11,872 nt of DNA from assembly GCA_050945155.1 (NCBI GenBank), contig JBMNSK010000042.1:1-11872 (forward strand). Direction: 5' to 3'. Of the stretch, positions 11,564 through 11,872 are shown piece after piece; the first letter of the stretch is position 1, and each line of letters starts with the position of its first letter. Below the pieces are notes generated by a model that was not told the origin of the DNA, did not search any database, and saw only the letters and a program-made list of their open reading frames with translations. The stretch is from JBMNSK01 sp050945155. Lineage in GTDB: Bacteria > Actinomycetota > Coriobacteriia > Coriobacteriales > Eggerthellaceae. The position numbers and the translations under genes are program-made.

Positions 11564-11872
11564 TTATTTTGCTGGATGAAGATACTGTCCGTGCGCCTGT
11601 GTACGATCGCCGTACTGAATTGCGAAAGAAGGGCAGTGGTGCAGGCAACGCAGGCACATGGCGCAGGAAGCCTTGGTCCACTGAGGTTTGCCGTCCACCA
11701 TTTCGATAGCATTGACAGGACAGTTTTGAGCACACAGTCCGCAATCGATGCAGGAGTCTTCTGCATGAAAAGATTCTGTCTTGCTTCCACCTTTAGCAGC
11801 AATTTTGCCAAAAACGCTAATAAAAACAGGCATTTGGTTTTCGATGAAATTACCTTCGTCACGGTTCTTAAT
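11564..11872 (-). CDS. C-terminal 2[4Fe-4S] ferredoxin domain of a probable EFR1-family protein (partial)
   Basis: The minus frame is open from the window end to a TAA at 11564, giving 102 residues with no required start inside. Two [4Fe-4S] motifs are visible: CIDCGLCAQNCP and CAMCLRCLHHCP, each CxxCxxCxxxCP, in a bacterial-ferredoxin arrangement. The residues before them (IENQMPVFISVFGKIAAKGG) resemble the linker after a flavodoxin domain in EFR1-type flavodoxin/ferredoxin fusion proteins, whose N-terminal part would lie beyond the window. An internal ATG at 11833 is in frame, but the coding frame and sequence character continue upstream of it without a ribosome-binding site, so I treat the gene as truncated by the window. 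It probably carries electrons in an anaerobe. A stand-alone ferredoxin from 11833 remains possible. Confidence 0.82.
   Translation of the reverse strand: MKNRDEGNFIENQMPVFISVFGKIAAKGGSKTESFHAEDSCIDCGLCAQNCPVNAIEMVDGKPQWTKASCAMCLRCLHHCPSFAIQYGDRTQAHGQYLHPAK

Overview
The window is a chromosomal housekeeping region from a low-to-moderate GC, Gram-positive-type bacterium. A presequence-protease-like M16C peptidase, an infC-rpmI-rplT operon, an EFR1-type flavodoxin/ferredoxin protein, an orphan B12-binding radical SAM protein, a NifX-like protein and a GT2/GtrA pair together look most like Coriobacteriia, perhaps an Atopobium/Lancefieldella-like member. That placement is inference from gene content and style, not from a search. 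I see no CRISPR array, insertion sequence, prophage gene or integrase.

Layout: 1-228 is the 3' end of an unrecognised plus-strand gene. It converges on a 989-residue zinc metalloprotease gene (312-3281, minus), with a shared bidirectional terminator at 252-290. Divergent from the protease is an unrecognised single-pass membrane protein (3382-4230, plus). Next comes the translation operon: promoter, structured leader with an intrinsic terminator and an alternative antiterminator pairing, then infC (apparently starting at AUA), rpmI and rplT, closed by a strong terminator at 5595-5625. A roughly 300-base AT-rich stretch with a possible long leader precedes a B12-binding radical SAM gene (5926-7623, plus).

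A minus-strand block follows. It holds a NifX-like single-domain protein (7685-8107), an MGDG-synthase/UgtP-like glycolipid glycosyltransferase (8243-9604) that may be read from a leaderless mRNA, tRNA-Glu(UUC) with its own promoter and terminator (9749-9823), and a membrane-attached GT2 glycosyltransferase (9970-10935). Divergent from the last is a GtrA-family four-helix membrane protein (11080-11496, plus). The window ends inside the C-terminal 2[4Fe-4S] domain of a probable EFR1-type protein (11564-11872, minus).

Functional themes: the ribosome/initiation operon, likely controlled both by L20-type attenuation and by IF3-sensitive initiation, is the best-supported regulatory system. The glycosyltransferases and GtrA protein point to cell-envelope glycolipid and polyprenyl-phosphate-sugar chemistry. 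The radical SAM, NifX-like and EFR1 proteins suggest an anaerobe rich in Fe-S enzymes. I found no clear new defence or mobile system. The items most worth a second look are the infC leader with its AUA start, the leaderless promoter architecture of the glycolipid transferase, and the orphan B12-radical SAM gene.
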